The notes: generated by a model not told the origin, from the letters alone. A DNA stretch of 14,865 nucleotides from Pseudomonadota bacterium (GCA_021795795.1 JAJYPA010000158.1:1-14865), one strand, 5' to 3'; counted from the first letter of the stretch, positions 7,652 to 14,282 are shown. Translations and numbers: made by a program.

Positions 7652-8122
7652 TCATTCGTACTCTACGAAATCCCAGGCAAGTTGTCCATTGGACTCCCTA
7701 AAACAGGGCGCTGCGGTGACCGACACAGATGTTTGGGACGGTGGGGATGCCGCCATGGTCTGAAGGTAGGCAAGCAGCCTTTGACGTTTTTTGTTCACTG
7801 CCTGCCGAGAACAGCCCAGCATGCGGGCCAGCTCTGCTTGGCTTGCGCTCGGGAACTCTAGACGCAAGGCCACCAGCTTGCGGATTGCGGGCGGGGCCAG
7901 GCGAACGAGACGATCTGCGGTTCGGTCCTCCTCCATAAGTTGCTGGGGTGCCTCCGCCGCGCCCACCGCATCGTCCAGTAGTGCCAGGCCCTGAGCGTGC
8001 TGTTGCCGGATGCGGCGACTTGCTAAGGCTCGTGGTGTGGTTTTGGAAAGTTGAGGGTCGTTCTCAAGCAACCACCGGTCCGCGTCATCCAATCCGCCAA
8101 GTTGGGAGGATCTCATCATCAT
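7652..8122 (-). CDS. Small HTH protein, sigma-70 region 4-like or resolvase-like DNA-binding domain
   Basis: This 156-residue protein starts at ATG 8122, whose first bases overlap the TGA of the Cys-rich gene upstream (ATGA), so translation is coupled. Residues 91-120 read SASQAELARMLGCSRQAVN followed by KKRQRLLAYL, a standard helix-turn-helix with a basic recognition helix. Before it is a helical region rich in Ala, Arg and Leu. The last 35 residues look disordered. It is the final gene of the primase-helicase operon. Its position suggests a replication accessory factor (perhaps origin recognition, like RepC of IncQ plasmids) or a regulator of the module, but no sequence feature decides between them. 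The alternative that it is a site-specific recombinase fragment is unlikely, because no catalytic domain is present. Confidence 0.75.
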   Translation of the reverse strand: MMMRSSQLGGLDDADRWLLENDPQLSKTTPRALASRRIRQQHAQGLALLDDAVGAAEAPQQLMEEDRTADRLVRLAPPAIRKLVALRLEFPSASQAELARMLGCSRQAVNKKRQRLLAYLQTMAASPPSQTSVSVTAAPCFRESNGQLAWDFVEYE

Positions 8123-8358
8123 TGCTTCCCCCCAGTAGCTTCATAGTGCCGACAGACACGCTGGCTGAATGGATAGCAGACGCCGTATCCAGATCCGCCC
8201 TTGGGTGGCAAGCCTGAGATCGTGCGCGTGCAGCGGCCCATTCCTTGCGGCGGATTGATAGTGTCTGGTTGGAAGTGGCCGCAGGTGCCGCAGATGACGT
8301 GACCGTGAGTCCCAACGCCGGATGATTCCGCCAAAGAGGAAGGGGGGTTATTGACCAT
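8119..8358 (-). CDS. Small cysteine-rich putative zinc-binding protein
   Basis: A 79-residue protein with VICGTCGHFQ near residue 22 and further Cys residues at 43, 61 and 69, plus His28 and His71. The CxxCxHF opening and the closing CRHYE make a likely zinc knuckle or small zinc ribbon. The same CGxCxHF...RC...CRHFE pattern is familiar, from memory, from tiny proteins next to replication or primase genes in proteobacterial integrated elements. The ATG at 8358 lies inside the end of the helicase gene (11-base overlap), and its own stop overlaps the start of the next gene by four bases. Coupling on both sides argues strongly that this short frame is real. Function unknown; a DNA- or protein-binding adaptor is plausible. 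Confidence 0.8.
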   Translation of the reverse strand: MVNNPPSSLAESSGVGTHGHVICGTCGHFQPDTINPPQGMGRCTRTISGLPPKGGSGYGVCYPFSQRVCRHYEATGGKQ

Positions 8359-9724
8359 TGGTCATACTTCCATGTGCGCGTTCATGGGTGCGCTCTCTGT
8401 CCCCCATACCCCCTGCCCTATATGAGGGCGCAGAAGGCGCACTCTCATAGGGGGTTGCGTCAGGTGCGCTCTCATCGTGTGAAGGCGCAGAGGGCGCAGA
8501 GGGCGCACTTTCCCCGATTTCTTTCCATCCTTTGGTGGTTAAAGCCCATGCCGTGCGGGTTTTGCGGTGGGCGTCGCGGTAGTCCTCCCGACTGATAAGC
8601 CCGTCCCGCTCCAGTTGCCTCATGGCGGTAAGTAGGGCGCTGGCGTTGCGATATCTTTTGCATGGGAATCCCGTTTCCTCTCGCAGCATGGCCCATGCAT
8701 TGGTGTGGGCCTTGGGCTCCGGGCTGACACGCTCTCCCCGCCTAACGAAGTCCGCCAGCAGGCGCAACAGGGTGGTGGTTGGCACTTCGCTGGGGCCTTC
8801 GTCTGCGTCGCGAGCATCCTCGTCCAGCACCAACACCCCACCATCGGAGCGAGTCAGGCGCAGCGGATCCCGGCGCAATGGGGCGAGGTTCAGTTTGTCG
8901 AGGCTGAGAATCAGTCGGCTTTCGTCGTCCTTATCGGGTGTCAACGATAGACGAGCGCGGGCGCTGTTATGCCAAGCCGTTGAACCTGAATAACTCTCGG
9001 CTCGCCCCCCCAATGCGTGCTTGGGCGTATGAGTCAACAGCAAGATTGCCGGATGGCTCTCACTTTGGCGGCTAAGGGCTGCAAGAGAGCGCACAAATCC
9101 CCGAACCTGGGCACGGTCGTTTTCGTTGGCCTCGAAGGTGTCTGAGGCGTTGTCCACGATAACCAAAGTGGGCTGACAGTTCGCGACTATTTCCCGTAGG
9201 CGCTCATAATGGCCAGTCGGCGCGATGTAGCGGCGGCCAGTCTCCCGGTCCAGGGTTTCCTGGCCAAGGGCCGGGCACTCGGTCGCATCCAGCACTATCA
9301 ATCGCTCGGCCAAGGCATGGGGGCTTGCGTCAAGGGCGCGACAGACGGTGGCCAGTCGATGGCGTAGCAGAGGCTCCGCATCTTCTCCTGAATAAAACAC
9401 CACCCGGCCCAGTGTTGTTGGTATGCCAAGGAGAGGGAAACCCATCGCCGCGGCTACGGCCAGTTGCAGGGCCAGGGTGCTCTTACCGCTGCCACCATGC
9501 CCAGACAGCAGGCAGACATGACTACAAGGCACTAAACCCTCCCAGACAAACTTGGGCGGAGGGCTGGGGTTGTCGATTACCCCAGCCACATCCACGCGTG
9601 GCAGATCTAGCAAGGGCTTTGGCTCGGGCAATATGTCATCAGCAGGGACGGGCTCGGAGTCTCTGCTGGGCTCGTACTCATCCCTGTAGGGCGGTACATT
9701 TTGCGTCCAGTCGCATTCAAGCAT
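8348..9724 (-). CDS. repA: RepA-like AAA+ (RecA-fold) replicative helicase
   Basis: This 458-residue protein has a RecA-fold ATPase core: Walker A GHGGSGKST (75-83), YSGEDAE (about 111, the catalytic Glu region), Walker B TLVIVDNASD (about 186-195) and LLTHTPK (about 229), followed by YSGSTAWHNSARARLSL. This is the pattern of the AAA_25/RSF1010 RepA family of hexameric 5'-3' helicases. Residues about 310-410 look like a winged-helix domain (TNAWAMLREETG, LERDGLISRED). The tail is low complexity with SAPSAPSAPS repeats. Its ATG overlaps the primase stop by eight bases and its end overlaps the Cys-rich gene, so primase, helicase and two small proteins form one unit. The role is replication of the excised element or a linked plasmid-like state. 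The gene symbol is used by similarity to IncQ RepA. Confidence 0.85.
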   Translation of the reverse strand: MLECDWTQNVPPYRDEYEPSRDSEPVPADDILPEPKPLLDLPRVDVAGVIDNPSPPPKFVWEGLVPCSHVCLLSGHGGSGKSTLALQLAVAAAMGFPLLGIPTTLGRVVFYSGEDAEPLLRHRLATVCRALDASPHALAERLIVLDATECPALGQETLDRETGRRYIAPTGHYERLREIVANCQPTLVIVDNASDTFEANENDRAQVRGFVRSLAALSRQSESHPAILLLTHTPKHALGGRAESYSGSTAWHNSARARLSLTPDKDDESRLILSLDKLNLAPLRRDPLRLTRSDGGVLVLDEDARDADEGPSEVPTTTLLRLLADFVRRGERVSPEPKAHTNAWAMLREETGFPCKRYRNASALLTAMRQLERDGLISREDYRDAHRKTRTAWALTTKGWKEIGESAPSAPSAPSHDESAPDATPYESAPSAPSYRAGGMGDRERTHERAHGSMTNGQ

Positions 9725-10598
9725 GGGCCCCCCGCCTTCTTGCGGTCATGACATCGTTCCAATCGCTGCAGCCTAGAGGGATCACAGCAGGCGGTGGCAA
9801 AATCTTTGCGCAGGCCTTCTCTGCGGCTTTTTGTCCTTTCTGGCGACCGACGTTGTCAAAGTCCAGGCACACCACAATTTCCAGCGCGGGCCAGCGGCGG
9901 CGGGCCTCTGTAGTCACGGCTTGAAGGTTGTCGGCATCGAGTCCGGCAATAAGGCAGACTAGCGGACGCAGCGACTGGAGAGTGCAGGCGGTGGCCCAGC
10001 CCTCGGCTATCCAAAGTGGAAGTTTTCCGTCCGGCATTCCTTCTACCGGGATAAAGGCCCCGGCCTTTTTCATGTCGCCAAGGAATCGCTTTTGCCCGTC
10101 GGGCCAGATGTATTGCACCCCGCGCATGTATCCCGAGAAATCCAGCACAGGCAGGACCAAAGCCTCCCCGCGTTGACGGGCAATGCCGGGTTTCAGGCAT
10201 TTCCTAAGCAGGTATTCGTGGTTTGGAGAGGCAGGCTTGGCATGCTTCCAGACCCACGCGCCACGCTTGGCGGCTTCCCGGTATTGGGCTATCTGTTCAG
10301 CCTGCACGCGGAGGCGGTCGGCCTTGATGCGTTGGCGCAAGATGCTGAGTTCGGCGGCGCTGAGAGCCTGACTACGCTTAGCGCACCAGTTCACACGTGC
10401 CCCGCTTTTCCAGCTTCCGCCAGCGCCAGATGCGGGCGGGTCGAGATGCAGAACATGCCAACCATTGCGGGTGCCTCGGCGGTCGCCCTCGACATGGTGA
10501 CGATGAAGGACTCCATCGGACACCAGTTCTAATGGGCTAGCCGAGGCTGCGCCGACTGCTCTTAGTGCGTCGAATAATCCAAGGCGGGGGTCATCCAT
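9717..10598 (-). CDS. TOPRIM-domain DNA primase of a mobile element
   Basis: ATG 10598 gives 293 residues. AAGG lies six bases upstream, whereas the ATG eleven codons further up has no site at the right distance. Residues about 30-70 (WHVLHLDPPASGAGGSW) form the N-terminal region typical of these plasmid/phage primases and lack a classic zinc finger. The TOPRIM domain runs from about 200 to 285: LWIAEGWATACTL (catalytic Glu), LIAGLDADNL, then VVCLDFDNVG with the metal-binding D-x-D, and DWNDVM near the end. It makes RNA primers for the adjacent RepA-like helicase, whose start codon it overlaps. Primase and helicase genes side by side are a common minimal replication set in integrative elements and phage satellites. 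It is a short, C-terminal-type TOPRIM primase, and there is no fused helicase. Confidence 0.85.
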   Translation of the reverse strand: MDDPRLGLFDALRAVGAASASPLELVSDGVLHRHHVEGDRRGTRNGWHVLHLDPPASGAGGSWKSGARVNWCAKRSQALSAAELSILRQRIKADRLRVQAEQIAQYREAAKRGAWVWKHAKPASPNHEYLLRKCLKPGIARQRGEALVLPVLDFSGYMRGVQYIWPDGQKRFLGDMKKAGAFIPVEGMPDGKLPLWIAEGWATACTLQSLRPLVCLIAGLDADNLQAVTTEARRRWPALEIVVCLDFDNVGRQKGQKAAEKACAKILPPPAVIPLGCSDWNDVMTARRRGAHA

Positions 10599-10666
10599 GA
10601 CGCACCTTCGTCTGCTGGAGCGCAGCGCCATAGAATTCGCTATGCCATTCTCCCGAGTTGAGAAAT

Positions 10667-10697
10667 ATCGGAGGAATACGTAGGCCAGATCGGAGGA
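10667..10697. repeat. Two direct copies of ATCGGAGGA, 22 bp apart, before the primase operon
   Basis: ATCGGAGGA occurs at 10667-10675 and again at 10689-10697. A 22-bp period puts both copies on the same face of the helix. They lie in the 143-base gap between the AlpA-like gene and the primase start, where an activator or replication initiator would bind. Confidence 0.45.
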
Positions 10698-10741
10698 CTG
10701 TCTTCTCAGTTTGACACGCTCTAGTCAACATGGGTTTAGTC

Positions 10742-10996
10742 CTACACGCACTGCCGACGCTTCGCGATCCATTCAGCCAAATCTGACACGCGATACCGGA
10801 CCAATCGACCGACCTTGATGTACGGTAATGAATAGCGCCCTGTCACACGCCAATTTGCCAATGTTGAGACTTTGACACCAAGCATCTCGGCGGCGCGTTT
10901 TTCGTCAATCTGGATTGGTATGGCTTCGGGTGGGTAGCCCAGGGTTCGGCCAATCTCGGTGACAATCGTAGCCACTGATTCGGTATTGCTTTGCAT
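10742..10996 (-). CDS. AlpA/excisionase-like MerR-type HTH protein
   Basis: ATG 10996 gives 84 residues. It has GAGG seven bases upstream, so I prefer it to the TTG twelve codons earlier. Residues from about 30 read IQIDEKRAAEMLGVKVSTLA, then NWRVTGRYSLPYIKVGRLVRYR and SDLAEWIAKRR. This is the HTH_17 fold: a winged helix ending in 'RYRxSDLxxW', found in AlpA, phage Cox and plasmid excisionases. Such proteins bend DNA, regulate nearby promoters and assist integrase-mediated excision. It lies between a regulatory gene and the primase operon. Two inverted repeats lie directly upstream, one of them covering the ribosome binding site, pointing to autoregulation. Which of activation of the primase operon or excision is its main job cannot be told. 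Confidence 0.85.
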   Translation of the reverse strand: MQSNTESVATIVTEIGRTLGYPPEAIPIQIDEKRAAEMLGVKVSTLANWRVTGRYSLPYIKVGRLVRYRVSDLAEWIAKRRQCV

Positions 10997-11001
10997 TGGG
11001 G

Positions 11002-11032
11002 TTGCCTCACAGTTGTGGATATCGTGAGGCAA
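11002..11032. promoter_or_regulatory. 9-bp inverted repeat overlapping the AlpA-like gene's ribosome binding site
   Basis: TTGCCTCAC (11002-11010) and GTGAGGCAA (11024-11032) are perfect inverted repeats with centres 22 bp apart. On the minus strand the promoter-distal arm contains the GAGG Shine-Dalgarno sequence of the gene starting at 10996. It may be a protein operator or an RNA hairpin that hides the ribosome binding site. Confidence 0.55.
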
Positions 11033-11058
11033 TGATGGCGGGGGATTTCAGGATGATG

Positions 11059-11080
11059 CGGCAAATATCCCTATTTGCCG
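11059..11080. promoter_or_regulatory. Inverted repeat CGGCAAATA-TCCC-TATTTGCCG with extra half sites
   Basis: CGGCAAATA (11059-11067) and TATTTGCCG (11072-11080) form a perfect palindrome. Further copies of its half follow at once: TTTGCCG at 11081-11087 and TATTTGCC at 11101-11108, which overlaps the end of the upstream gene. A multi-copy palindromic site between two HTH genes suggests an operator controlling the AlpA-like gene. A rho-independent terminator is less likely, as no T tract follows. Confidence 0.5.
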
Positions 11081-11099
11081 TTTGCCGTTTTGAACGGAG

Positions 11100-11993
11100 C
11101 TATTTGCCTTTGCGGTAACGCACAGATTCCGGGATATCCTTTATCGCGTCGCGGATAGTGTGCTCTGCGGCTGGTGTTCCTTGCAGTTCGAGCAGGCGCA
11201 CAATCTTGCTGGTTGTACCACGATCCTTGGGATCGATACCGGCCTCTATGCAAAGTGCATTGATGACGGTCAGCAGGATCTTGCGGCTATTCTGCGCACT
11301 ACCTGGCAAAACGTCAGTCATCGCTGCTTTCTCTGCTTCCTTGTGCTGACTTTCTATGCGTCGAACCTCAGACGTGAGAACAACTAACTCATCCACAGTT
11401 ATGAGTGGTTCGCCCTCGAAATAATATCCCTCCGGCAACTGTGGTAGCGGACCACCTTGGGAGGTTATCGATTCTCGAATTTCGTACATCCACAGTGATC
11501 GTTTGTCGGGTGGATCAGACGTCGTATTTTCGGTTCCAGTAAAATGGCTGACTCTTGCTAAACCAGTGTAGTCTAGTCCTCTGCTCTCCTTATCCCAGGT
11601 CTCAAGAGATTGCGTAGATAAAATTGCCATACCAGATACACTGATTTCAATTTTATCCCACTGTTTTTTCCTCCATATATCGTGCATCACACGCGTGTGA
11701 CAATTCTCAAGTGCTCGCATTTCTTGACCTTCGAGTCCTTTTTTTGCTTTACGGGAAATCCGAAAAAAAAGATGATCTGGTGGCAGGCTCGGGAAAATAT
11801 TTTCCACTTCCTCTACAGTCTCAGGATGGTCAAAATCGCTAGTGATGGACACCCACATGCTGCCCTGGATCGGGCATGCGAGCTCCAGTTTGCCTTCTGC
11901 CCCGAGTCGTAAAAGGTATGATTTCGAGACATCCCATCTCTTGGCTACTTCCGCCAACTCGTAGTAGTCAGGTTCTGGTAGTTTCATCGCCAT
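11100..11993 (-). CDS. Two-domain HTH protein of unknown function typical of mobile elements
   Basis: ATG 11993 has GGAG eight bases upstream and gives 297 residues; the frame is open 29 codons further but without a site. Residues about 6-40 (YYELAEVAKRWDVSKSYLLR) form an HTH_17/MerR-like reading head, followed by a beta-rich stretch with MWVSITSDF. The middle is unfamiliar and AT-richer than the flanking genes. The last 65 residues (ILLTVINALCIEAGIDPKD, GTTSKIVRLLELQGTP, HTIRDAIKDIPESV) look like a helical C-terminal module that, from memory, recurs at the end of many proteobacterial phage-satellite and island proteins attached to variable N-terminal parts. It is upstream of the AlpA-like gene. 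A regulator is likely, but a phage-sensing or interference role cannot be excluded. Confidence 0.7.
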   Translation of the reverse strand: MAMKLPEPDYYELAEVAKRWDVSKSYLLRLGAEGKLELACPIQGSMWVSITSDFDHPETVEEVENIFPSLPPDHLFFRISRKAKKGLEGQEMRALENCHTRVMHDIWRKKQWDKIEISVSGMAILSTQSLETWDKESRGLDYTGLARVSHFTGTENTTSDPPDKRSLWMYEIRESITSQGGPLPQLPEGYYFEGEPLITVDELVVLTSEVRRIESQHKEAEKAAMTDVLPGSAQNSRKILLTVINALCIEAGIDPKDRGTTSKIVRLLELQGTPAAEHTIRDAIKDIPESVRYRKGK

Positions 11994-12199
11994 TGAATGC
12001 GCTCCGTCTGGAATAGGTACTACATTCAAAATGGGAGGAGTGCCATAGCCGTAACCTGCCACATCCCGGCCGGCGCGCACCCTGGCGACCTTGGGGGCAA
12101 GATAGATGTGTCATTCAAGATGGTCCGCTAATCTGTTCCCATCCATGAGCCGCACGGCTAGCGTGTCCTAGGTGATCTGCACGTATGCGACGCGCTCAT

Positions 12200-12481
12200 T
12201 CAAGAACGCGGCTCCAGCCGTACTATGGCGCGCGTGCCGGTGGCGGCGGCAATCCGCGTAATGGTTCGCATGGACGGCGGGGATTTGCCACTTTCCAGGC
12301 GGGCAATAGCCGATTGTGTGGTGCCCATGCGTTTCGCTAATTCCGCTTGCGACAGCCCAGCGCGGGTCCGGGCCTTGATCAACTCGCGGGCAAGGCTGAA
12401 CTCGTCTTCCAGCGCGTCGTATTCCGCCCTGAACACGGGCTCTTTCATCCATTGTTCTTTCAGTTCCGATATGAGAGTCAT
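12200..12481 (-). CDS. XRE-family antitoxin of a HigBA/RelE-type toxin-antitoxin pair
   Basis: This 93-residue protein has a lambda-repressor-like HTH in residues about 35-85 (ARTRAGLSQAELAKRMGTTQ, SAIARLESGKSPPSMRTI). Its N-terminal 30 residues (MKEPVFRAEYDALEDEFSLA) match the region antitoxins of this type use to contact the toxin. ATG 12481 overlaps the toxin stop (ATGA), giving the toxin-first order typical of HigBA-like modules with phage Gp49-type toxins. It would neutralise the toxin and repress their shared transcript. It is intact although the toxin is frameshifted, so it may persist as a regulator or an anti-toxin against related modules. The 200 bases downstream to the next gene hold nothing recognisable. 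Confidence 0.85.
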   Translation of the reverse strand: MTLISELKEQWMKEPVFRAEYDALEDEFSLARELIKARTRAGLSQAELAKRMGTTQSAIARLESGKSPPSMRTITRIAAATGTRAIVRLEPRS

Positions 12482-12805
12482 TGCAAAACCTCCTTGGCGC
12501 GTTGCCGTGCTGTCTCTATGGCCTGCTTAGGCGTTTTCTGTGCTTTCTTGACAAAAGCATGAAGGATTACGAGCCGTTTCCCTGTTACAGTGACATATAT
12601 CACTCTGGCAATCCCGTCCGGTGCCTTGGCGCGTATTTCCCATAGCTTGTCCTCCAGATGCTTGATGTGTGGCTCGTGGACCTGCTCCAGGCCCAACCTG
12701 CTCAATCAGCTCCACTATCCGCGACAGACGCGCCCGCAATGCGGATGGCAGGGCGTTCAGTTCATCATCAACACGCTGGTCAAGGGTCTCTGTCACCCAC
12801 TTCAT
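12478..12805 (-). pseudogene. RelE/HigB-type (Gp49-like) toxin, split by a one-base frameshift
   Basis: The start ATG at 12805 opens MKWVTETLDQRVDDELNALP and continues to VELIEQVG, after which this frame turns to nonsense. The next frame continues LEQVHEPHIKHLEDKLWEIR, then RVIYVTVTGKRLVILHAFVK and KKAQKTPKQAIETA, ending at 12478. Joined, they make a standard 108-residue toxin with the conserved K-L-WE-R and ILHAF-KK-QKTP blocks of Gp49/RelE-superfamily mRNA interferases. One extra base in the CCC run at 12692-12694 (GGG in the coding strand) accounts for the break. The start overlaps the integrase stop and the end overlaps the antitoxin start, each as ATGA. Inactivation, a sequencing error in a short homopolymer, or (least likely) programmed +1 frameshifting could explain it. 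Confidence 0.85.
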
Positions 12806-14028
12806 AATATAGCACTTTTGCGATGGCTGGGCAATTTCTTCATCGGCACAACCTCGGCAGATTTCTTGACTCCCGCAGCCACCAGAATGGCGTCGGTGCC
12901 TTTCTGCCAGGCGTCTGCTACGGGGTCTTGAGCCAATCTTGCATAGACGGCGGTAGTTTGCTGCGAGTGGTGCCCCAGTCCCTTGCCTATGACGGCCAGA
13001 GATACCCCAGCGTCGATCTGGAAGGACGCCAAAGAACGACGCAAGTCATGCAGGCGTAAGTCCTCGATGTCTGCCCGTTGCAGCAACCGCGCCCAACCCT
13101 TCTTTGGCTCGACAAGGTGGCCTGTCTTACCCGTGCCGGGGAATACCCACCCCTTCGCCCCGGACACCTCTGCGCGGGCCTGTAGCACGTCTATGGCGGC
13201 ATCGGTTAGGGGCACGGTGATATTGTCTTTCGCCTTGGCCTTGGAGCCGGGGATAGTCCACGTTCTGCGTTCCATATTGATCTCTGCCCAGGTCATCGCC
13301 AGCACATTGGAGCGACGCGCCCCGGTCAGCAGGGACAGCATGACGTAATCGCGCATGTCCGGGTTTTCCTCGGCGGCCAGCGCTTCAAAAAATCGCGGCA
13401 TCTCGTCGGGATGTAGACGGCGGTCCCGGCTTTCCTCCCGGTTCATCTTTAGGCCAGCAGCCGGGTTGCTCAGTCCCGGAATATCCAGCGCCGTGATCCC
13501 GAAATTGAACACGGCACGGACCAAGGCCAAGACACGGTTGCCCTGATAGATACCGGCTCCAGTGCTAACTTTTTGGTGCAGGGCGCGGATATGGCTGCGC
13601 TCGATCTCGGATAACTTCTTCTTGGCGATGCCTTGCAGGTGCAAACGATAATTGCGCTCGTCGTTGCTCAGGCTCTTTTTCCCCTTGGCGCGGCAATCCT
13701 TCACCCATTCGGCAAAGAGGTCAGAGAAGGTCATCTCCGCTTTCTTGATACGCTTCTGCTCGGCGGGGTTGGTCCCTGCGGCAATCTGGTTGATGATCCC
13801 GGCGGCGGTGGCGCGGGCCGTCTCGATGGTCACGGCGGCGGCATCGCCTATGCGTATCCACTCCACCCGGCCGTCCACCTTCCGGACGCAATAGAACGCC
13901 TTGGCCCCTGCGGGGGTGATGCGGATACACAAGCCCTTCTGCGTTTCGTCGTAGACGGAGACGCGCTTGCCGGGGACCGGCTCCAGAGCGGCAATCGCCT
14001 TCTTGGTAAACTGCATCTTCTCAGCCAT
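12802..14028 (-). CDS. int: P4-type tyrosine integrase
   Basis: ATG 14028 has GGGAG seven bases upstream and gives 408 residues, usual for this family. Residues about 5-95 form the arm-site DNA-binding domain (DUF4102-like; KGLCIRITPAGAKAFY, IGDAAAVTIETARATA). Residues about 100-190 are the SAM-like core-binding domain. The catalytic domain shows Arg238 in LLTGARRSNVLAM, a Lys near 264, H327-x-x-R330 in HDLRRSLASF, His353 in LGHHS and the nucleophile Tyr362 in TTAVYARL, so all catalytic residues are present. It integrates and excises the element at the tRNA-Lys gene whose 3' piece lies 160 bases upstream of its start. Its stop overlaps the toxin start by four bases, tying toxin-antitoxin expression to integrase expression. 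Confidence 0.95.
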   Translation of the reverse strand: MAEKMQFTKKAIAALEPVPGKRVSVYDETQKGLCIRITPAGAKAFYCVRKVDGRVEWIRIGDAAAVTIETARATAAGIINQIAAGTNPAEQKRIKKAEMTFSDLFAEWVKDCRAKGKKSLSNDERNYRLHLQGIAKKKLSEIERSHIRALHQKVSTGAGIYQGNRVLALVRAVFNFGITALDIPGLSNPAAGLKMNREESRDRRLHPDEMPRFFEALAAEENPDMRDYVMLSLLTGARRSNVLAMTWAEINMERRTWTIPGSKAKAKDNITVPLTDAAIDVLQARAEVSGAKGWVFPGTGKTGHLVEPKKGWARLLQRADIEDLRLHDLRRSLASFQIDAGVSLAVIGKGLGHHSQQTTAVYARLAQDPVADAWQKGTDAILVAAGVKKSAEVVPMKKLPSHRKSAIL

Positions 14029-14057
14029 GACGCGCTCCCTTTGGACCTTGTGACTCC

Positions 14058-14085
14058 GGTTAGCCGGGCTAACCCAGGGCTAACC
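14058..14085. promoter_or_regulatory. Three copies of GGCTAACC upstream of the integrase gene
   Basis: GGTTAGCC (14058-14065) and GGCTAACC (14067-14074) form a perfect inverted repeat with a one-base centre, and a third GGCTAACC follows at 14078-14085, 11 bp from the second. The cluster lies between the integrase start and the attachment site. That is where integrase arm-type sites and an autoregulatory operator would be expected. Confidence 0.6.
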
Positions 14086-14191
14086 TATTTCCGGTAAAAT
14101 GGTGAATGTCGGCAAAGATAGTGTCTGACTAAGTGATTGATACGTCAAGATGTAGGGGAGTAGATAAAACGCCATAAATGCCTGGCTTTGA

Positions 14192-14238
14192 GACTCTTAA
14201 TCAGCGGGTCGTGGGTTCGATCCCCTCACAACCCACCA
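14192..14238 (+). other. Attachment site: 3' part of a tRNA-Lys(CUU) gene
   Basis: From GACTCTTAATC (anticodon loop CTCTTAA, anticodon CTT) through the T-arm GTGGGTTCGATCCCC to the acceptor end and CCA at 14236-14238, the sequence is a normal tRNA-Lys 3' portion. The 5' half is absent: bases upstream pair with neither the anticodon stem beyond two positions nor the acceptor strand, and no GGGTTGT start exists. A tRNA 3' end next to an integrase gene is the signature of an att junction. It is probably the displaced original 3' end, with the restored intact tRNA at the element's far left end outside the window. Confidence 0.85.
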
Positions 14239-14246
14239 AATAAAAC

Positions 14247-14282
14247 GGGCACTTGGGACAATGTCCTAAGTGCCCTTTCTTT
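14247..14282 (+). terminator. Intrinsic terminator of the tRNA-Lys locus
   Basis: GGGCACTTGGGAC pairs with GTCCTAAGTGCCC around a 3-base loop (one G-T pair) and is followed by TTTCTTT. It begins nine bases after the tRNA CCA. As a native tRNA terminator it supports the view that sequence right of the att site is host DNA. Confidence 0.85.

Noticed and set aside
13633..14097. 154-codon plus-strand frame opposite the integrase
   Set aside because: Shadow of the integrase arm-binding domain, with Gly/Asp-rich sequence and no known family.
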